From positions 6,082,501 through 6,146,500 of the forward strand of contig NZ_MEHJ01000001.1 of NCBI RefSeq assembly GCF_001746415.1: 64,000 nt of DNA, given 5' to 3'. The notes beneath the pieces were generated by a model. That model did not search any database, was not told where the DNA came from, and saw nothing but the letters and a program-made list of their open reading frames with translations. Origin of the DNA: Streptomyces agglomeratus. Its GTDB lineage: Bacteria; Actinomycetota; Actinomycetes; Streptomycetales; Streptomycetaceae. Both the position numbers and the translations under genes were made by a program. This document shows, one piece after another, positions 60,599 to 64,000 of the stretch. Position 1 is the stretch's first letter; the number at the start of each line of letters is the position of its first letter.

Positions 60599-60623
60599 CC
60601 CCGTCGGCCGGCACCCGCTCGCG

Positions 60624-60664
60624 TTCGTGCATGATCGGTGCACCAAGCATCGATCATGCACGAA
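60624..60664. promoter_or_regulatory. Perfect 14-bp inverted repeat upstream of the TauE/SafE gene
   Basis: TTCGTGCATGATCG (60624-60637) and its exact complement CGATCATGCACGAA (60651-60664) flank a 13-bp spacer. It lies just upstream of the ribosome site for GTG 60674. It may be an operator, a terminator of the SPFH transcript, or an RNA hairpin. Confidence 0.7.
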
Positions 60665-60673
60665 GGGCCCACC

Positions 60674-61441
60674 GTGACCATCTGGGAGATGCTCGCCGTC
60701 TTCGCCGCCGGCGTGGGCGCCGGCACCATCAACACCATCGTCGGTTCCGGAACCCTCATCACCTTCCCGGTGCTGCTCGCAACCGGCCTGCCCCCGGTGA
60801 CGGCGACCGTCTCCAACGCGCTGGGCCTCATCCCCGGCGCGATCAGCGGCGCCATCGGCTACCGCAAGGAACTCACCGGCCAGCGCCGCCGCATCCTGCG
60901 CCTCGGCGCGGCCACTGCCGTCGGCGGCCTGTGCGGAGCCGTACTGCTCCTCGCGCTGCCACCCACGGCCTTCGAGACGATCGTGCCCGTCCTGGTCGGC
61001 CTCGCGCTGGTCCTGGTGATCCTGCAACCCCGTATCACCAAGGCGGTCCAGCGACGCCGCGAACACCACGGCTCCCACGGCGACCCCGACGGCGGGCCGC
61101 TCCTCATCGCCGGCCTGCTGCTCGCGAGCGTGTACGGCGGCTACTTCACGGCGGCCCAGGGCATCATCTACGTCGCCCTCATGGGCATGCTGCTCACCGA
61201 CACCCTGCAACGCGTCAACGCCACCAAGAACGTCCTCGCCGCGATCGTCAACACCATCGCCGCGACCTTCTTCCTCTTCGCGGCGGACTTCGACTGGACG
61301 GCAGTGGCCCTCATCGCCGTCGGCTCCACGCTCGGCGGCCAGCTCGGCGCCAAAATCGGCCGCCGCCTGCCCCCCACGGCCCTGCGCGCACTCATCGTGG
61401 CCGTGGGCACCGTGGCGATCGTCCAACTGCTGCTGCGCTGA
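60674..61441 (+). CDS. TauE/SafE-family permease (sulfite or organosulfur exporter-like)
   Basis: A 255-aa membrane protein with about eight spans. Family stretches are GAGTINTIVGSGTLITFPVL, ATGLPPVTATVSNALGLIPG, SVYGGYFTAAQGIIYVALMG and GRRLPPTALRALIVAVGTVA. TauE/SafE permeases move sulfite, sulfoacetate or related anions. GTG 60674 has GAAGGG 6 nt upstream; earlier in-frame starts (60638, 60656) lie inside the inverted repeat, making them less likely. It converges on the HNH gene. Substrate unknown. Confidence 0.85.
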   Translation: MTIWEMLAVFAAGVGAGTINTIVGSGTLITFPVLLATGLPPVTATVSNALGLIPGAISGAIGYRKELTGQRRRILRLGAATAVGGLCGAVLLLALPPTAFETIVPVLVGLALVLVILQPRITKAVQRRREHHGSHGDPDGGPLLIAGLLLASVYGGYFTAAQGIIYVALMGMLLTDTLQRVNATKNVLAAIVNTIAATFFLFAADFDWTAVALIAVGSTLGGQLGAKIGRRLPPTALRALIVAVGTVAIVQLLLR

Positions 61442-61456
61442 CCCCCCGCACGCGAA

Positions 61457-61480
61457 GCCCGCCTCCCCACGAAGGCGGGC
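61457..61480. terminator. Bidirectional hairpin between the TauE-like and HNH genes
   Basis: GCCCGCCT and AGGCGGGC (8 bp) around an 8-nt loop between convergent genes. Short but GC-strong. Confidence 0.7.
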
Positions 61481-61495
61481 CTACGGCGACGCGGG

Positions 61496-62038
61496 TCAGG
61501 CGGACCGCGCCGGCCCGCCCAGGGCTGCCGGCTCCGCCCGGGCCGGGGCGACCCCGTCCGGCAGCGCGGACCGGTCGTCCGCCCCCAGCGCCAGCAGCAT
61601 CGCGTCGGCGGGCGAAGGCACGAACGGCCGGTGCAGCAGCGGCATCCCCGCCTCTTCCGGCGTACGGTCCGCCTTGCGGTGGTTGTCCTCCGCACACGAC
61701 GCCACCGTATTCAGCCAGCTGTCCCCACCGCCCTGCGCCTTCGGCACCACGTGGTCGACGGTGGTGGCCCGCCGCCCGCAGTACGCGCACCGGTGCTGGT
61801 CCCGTATCAGCACACCACGCCGCGACCACGGCGCGTGTCTTCGGAAGGGCACCCTGACATAGCGGCAGAGCCTGATCACCCGGGGCACCGGAAGATCCAC
61901 CGCGGCCGCACGCATCCGCAGTCCGGGACGGGCCTGTTCGACGACGGCCTTGTCCGTCAGGACGAGCACCACCGCCCGGTTCAGTGTCACCGTAGACAGC
62001 GGCTCGAAGCTCGCGTTCAGTACCAGCGTGTCCCGCAT
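61496..62038 (-). CDS. HNH endonuclease
   Basis: A 180-aa protein from ATG 62038 (GTG 62047 is also possible). The first 70 residues (MRDTLVLNASFEPLSTVTLN, RAVVLVLTDKAVVEQARPGL) are typical of a widely conserved actinobacterial HNH group. Zinc/metal site: C84-A-Y-C87, DH96 in TTVDHVVPK, N110, C115, then NH at 119-120. These proteins cleave DNA in repair or defence contexts. No partner genes suggest a restriction system; probably housekeeping. Confidence 0.92.
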   Translation of the reverse strand: MRDTLVLNASFEPLSTVTLNRAVVLVLTDKAVVEQARPGLRMRAAAVDLPVPRVIRLCRYVRVPFRRHAPWSRRGVLIRDQHRCAYCGRRATTVDHVVPKAQGGGDSWLNTVASCAEDNHRKADRTPEEAGMPLLHRPFVPSPADAMLLALGADDRSALPDGVAPARAEPAALGGPARSA

Positions 62039-62128
62039 CCCGCCCACCCTCCCTGCGCCGGCCCACCCCGTGGCGGGCTTGGATCAACTCTGACCGGGCA
62101 CACCGAGATGGACAACGCAATAAAAAGA

Positions 62129-62166
62129 TGCCCGTCCCTGATCTCTTCCAAGACCAGGGACGGGCA
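62129..62166 (-). terminator. Terminator downstream of the PEBP-family gene
   Basis: TGCCCGTCCCTG and its complement CAGGGACGGGCA (12 bp) with a 14-nt loop. On the minus strand the stem is followed by TCTTTTTATT, giving a real U-tract, rare in this genome. Confidence 0.93.
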
Positions 62167-62182
62167 AACAGAAAGTGAACGG

Positions 62183-62719
62183 TCAACTCGCCGCGGAAGC
62201 CTCGTATTCGGCGACCAGCTGCGCACGCCCGAGCGTGTGGAACCGCAGGTTGAATCCCACGGCGGCGGGAGGGGTGTCGGCGTCCGGACCCAGCCTCTCC
62301 GTATCCACCGCGTACACGGTGAACACATACCGGTGCTTTTCGCCCGCGGGCGGCGCCGCACCGCCGAAGTCATTCGTCCCGTAGTCGTTACGGGCCTGAA
62401 TCGCGCCCTCCGGCAGCCCCTCGAACTTCCCGCTGCCCGCCCCGGCCGGCAGCTCCGTCACCGACGCCGGAATGTCGAAGACGGTCCAGTGCCAGAACCC
62501 GCTGCCGGTCGGCGCGTCGGGGTCGAAGCACGTCACGGCAAAGCTCTTGGTACCGGCGGGAAAGCCCTCCCACCGCAGGTGCGGCGACGTATTGCCGGCC
62601 GCGTACACCTGAGAGTCCCGCAACACCGCTCCCTCGGCGACGTCCTCACTCACCACGGTGAACGAGGGCACCGGCGGATGGAAGTCATGGGGAAGCGGCG
62701 GCCTCTTCGCCTCGGACAC
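62183..62719 (-). CDS. YbhB/YbcL-family (PEBP/Raf kinase inhibitor-like) protein
   Basis: A 178-aa soluble protein from GTG 62719. PEBP motifs: [40 protein letters not shown] with the conserved DPDAP and HW, and [20 protein letters not shown]. Bacterial members bind anionic ligands and their function is mostly unknown. It is transcribed alone, ending at a U-tract terminator and running toward the HNH gene. No signal peptide. Confidence 0.93.
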   Translation of the reverse strand: MSEAKRPPLPHDFHPPVPSFTVVSEDVAEGAVLRDSQVYAAGNTSPHLRWEGFPAGTKSFAVTCFDPDAPTGSGFWHWTVFDIPASVTELPAGAGSGKFEGLPEGAIQARNDYGTNDFGGAAPPAGEKHRYVFTVYAVDTERLGPDADTPPAAVGFNLRFHTLGRAQLVAEYEASAAS

Positions 62720-62763
62720 GTCTTAACCTCCGATTGGACTGTGCTACCTGACGGCTTCCGAGC

Positions 62764-63546
62764 CTAGAGCCAGTTGCGCTGGCCGCCGACCTGAGCGAGC
62801 CACTGGTTGAGGTACGCGACCCAGTCGGTTCCCTGGAAGTCGTTGAGCCCGACCTTGAAGGCCCGGTACGAGTCGCTGCTCTCGCTGAAGAGACCCGGCT
62901 TCTTGTCCATCTCCAGTACGACGTCCATCTCGCGGTCGTCCGCGATGAAGGTCAGCTCCACCTGGTTGAGCCCGCGGTACTGCTGCGGCGGCTGGAACTC
63001 GATCTCCTGGTAGAACGGCAGCCGCTGACGCGTCCCGCGGATGTGACCGCGCTCCATGTCCGCGCTCCTGAACCGGAAACCGAGCTGGACGAAGGCGTCG
63101 AGAATCGCCTGCTGCGCCGGCAGCGGGTGCACGTTGATCGGGTCGAGGTCACCGGAGTCAACGGCCCGCGCGATCTCCAGCTCGGTCGTCACGCCGATGT
63201 TCATGCCGTGCAGCTGCTGACCGGCGATGCTCGTGATCGGCGTCTCCCAGGGGATCTCCAGTCCGAAGGGCACCACGTGCACCGCGCCGGCCTTCACCTC
63301 GAAGGCACCGCCGAGCCGCTGCTTCGTGAACTCGATGTCCTGCTTGACCTCCTGGTCACCGCCCTCGACCTCGACGCGTGCCTGGAGACCGACGGAGAGC
63401 GCCTCGATCTGCTGATCGACCGAGCCGCCCTGAATACGGACCTCGCCCTGCACGACGCCGCCGGGCACCACGTTCGCCTCGGTCAGCACCGTCTCCACCG
63501 ACGCGCCACCGGCACCCAAGCTCGCAAGCAACTTCTTGAAGCCCAT
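62764..63546 (-). CDS. Spo0M-family sporulation-control protein
   Basis: A 260-aa protein with an arrestin-like fold: MGFKKLLASLGAGGASVETV, LQARVEVEGGDQEVKQDIEF, VPFGLEIPWETPITSIAGQQ, and DREMDVVLEMDKKPGLFSES. It resembles B. subtilis Spo0M, which affects sporulation. GGGGAGAAGTC lies before ATG 63546; the open frame to 63624 is not supported. It is divergent from the 3-methyladenine glycosylase. In Streptomyces the role is not well defined, perhaps spore maturation. Confidence 0.93.
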   Translation of the reverse strand: MGFKKLLASLGAGGASVETVLTEANVVPGGVVQGEVRIQGGSVDQQIEALSVGLQARVEVEGGDQEVKQDIEFTKQRLGGAFEVKAGAVHVVPFGLEIPWETPITSIAGQQLHGMNIGVTTELEIARAVDSGDLDPINVHPLPAQQAILDAFVQLGFRFRSADMERGHIRGTRQRLPFYQEIEFQPPQQYRGLNQVELTFIADDREMDVVLEMDKKPGLFSESSDSYRAFKVGLNDFQGTDWVAYLNQWLAQVGGQRNWL

Positions 63547-63689
63547 GACTTCTCCCCAGATCTTTGGTTCTGACTCTGACCAGTACAAACGCGGAAGGAC
63601 CACGCCCGGTTCCGCAGCCCTCACCCTGGCAAAGCGCGCGCCTCAAGGCCACCTACCCGAAGGTGCGACTTCCACTACGCTCGGAGGGC

Positions 63690-64000
63690 ATGATCACGGA
63701 CCCCGACCGTACGCCGCTCCCCAGGACCTTCTTCGACCGCCCCGTACTGGAGGTCGCACCCGATCTGCTGGGGCGCACGCTCGTACGGCTGACCGACGAC
63801 GGTTCGATCGAGCTCCGCATCACCGAGGTCGAGGCATACGACGGCCCGGGTGATCCGGGATCGCACGCCTACCGCGGAAAGACCCAGCGCAACGCATCCA
63901 TGTTCGGCCCGCCCGGTCACGCGTACGTCTACTTCATCTACGGCATGTGGTTCAGCCTCAACCTGGTCTGCGGCCCGGAGCACAGCGCGAGCGGCGTACT
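63690..64000 (+). CDS. 3-methyladenine DNA glycosylase (AAG/MPG type), 5' part cut by the window
   Basis: First 103 codons of a plus-strand gene starting at ATG 63690 with GGAGGG 4 nt upstream. It matches the AAG family: [34 protein letters not shown] with the catalytic Glu, and [20 protein letters not shown]. It flips out and removes alkylated purines in base excision repair. The C-terminal half is outside the window. It is divergent from the Spo0M gene. Confidence 0.95.
   Translation, partial: MITDPDRTPLPRTFFDRPVLEVAPDLLGRTLVRLTDDGSIELRITEVEAYDGPGDPGSHAYRGKTQRNASMFGPPGHAYVYFIYGMWFSLNLVCGPEHSASGV

Overview
The window is a GC-rich actinobacterial chromosome segment that reads as Streptomyces. 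The evidence is strong G/C bias in third codon positions, frequent GTG and TTG starts, a cysteine-less chaplin (ChpE), the small GATC-binding nucleoid protein Gbn, an Asp23/AmaP-type membrane operon, a Spo0M-type sporulation protein, and a PHO box in front of a Pit phosphate transporter. From memory only, the order cob genes, pitH2, gbn, actP, moaA, tyrS, fabG-fabI, chpE resembles the core S. coelicolor chromosome around SCO1849 down to about SCO1792. I saw no tRNA or rRNA gene, CRISPR array, insertion sequence, integrase or origin.

Layout. 1-3.5 kb: a minus-strand cobalamin operon (cobD, cobQ, start of cobN) coupled by 4-bp overlaps behind a cobalamin riboswitch. 3.5-5.1 kb: Pit phosphate transporter and a small membrane protein, with a PHO box. 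5.1-12.1 kb: aldolase, alpha/beta hydrolase, unknowns, VOC protein, and an ABC-F ATPase preceded by a possible leaderless 7-codon leader peptide. 12.1-13.6 kb: gbn and an enoyl-CoA hydratase-like gene. 13.6-17 kb: an Asp23/Gls24, DUF2273-like, Asp23-like, DUF6286-like, AmaP operon with a divergent acidic gene. 17-20.8 kb: GH15 trehalase/glucoamylase with an SDR, SURF1, zinc-binding protein. 20.9-26.9 kb: DEDDh exonuclease, TetR regulator and a divergent operon of an acetoacetate-decarboxylase-like enzyme, an SDR and two amidohydrolases. 26.9-29.3 kb: VIT1-type transporter, sterol-desaturase-like enzyme, lysoplasmalogenase. 29.5-32.6 kb: two tandem secreted subtilases. 32.9-36 kb: DUF485-ActP acetate symporter and moaA.

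36-41.7 kb: small proteins, GlsB-type protein, tyrS, and the TldD/TldE pair. 41.9-43.4 kb: fabG-fabI, the reductases of fatty-acid elongation. 43.4-49.2 kb: a frameshifted secreted protein, GntR/MFS divergon, a 38-aa transporter-associated protein, a SixA-like phosphatase, serB, and a roughly 780-bp stretch that looks like decayed sequence. 49.2-54.8 kb: FHA-FHA-ABC exporter, SLT transglycosylase, QueA-like enzyme with an SDR. 55-57.3 kb: GAF histidine kinase, NarL-type regulator, chpE. 57.3-64 kb: hypothetical gene, lone ABC ATPase, NfeD and SPFH proteins, TauE permease, HNH endonuclease, PEBP-family protein, Spo0M, and the start of a 3-methyladenine DNA glycosylase.

Most genes are housekeeping or conserved Streptomyces genes. 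The parts most likely to reward attention are the leader peptide before the ABC-F gene, the Asp23/AmaP operon with its 22-bp tandem repeats, the TetR-controlled amidohydrolase cluster, the QueA-SDR pair and the large inverted repeat before the TauE gene.
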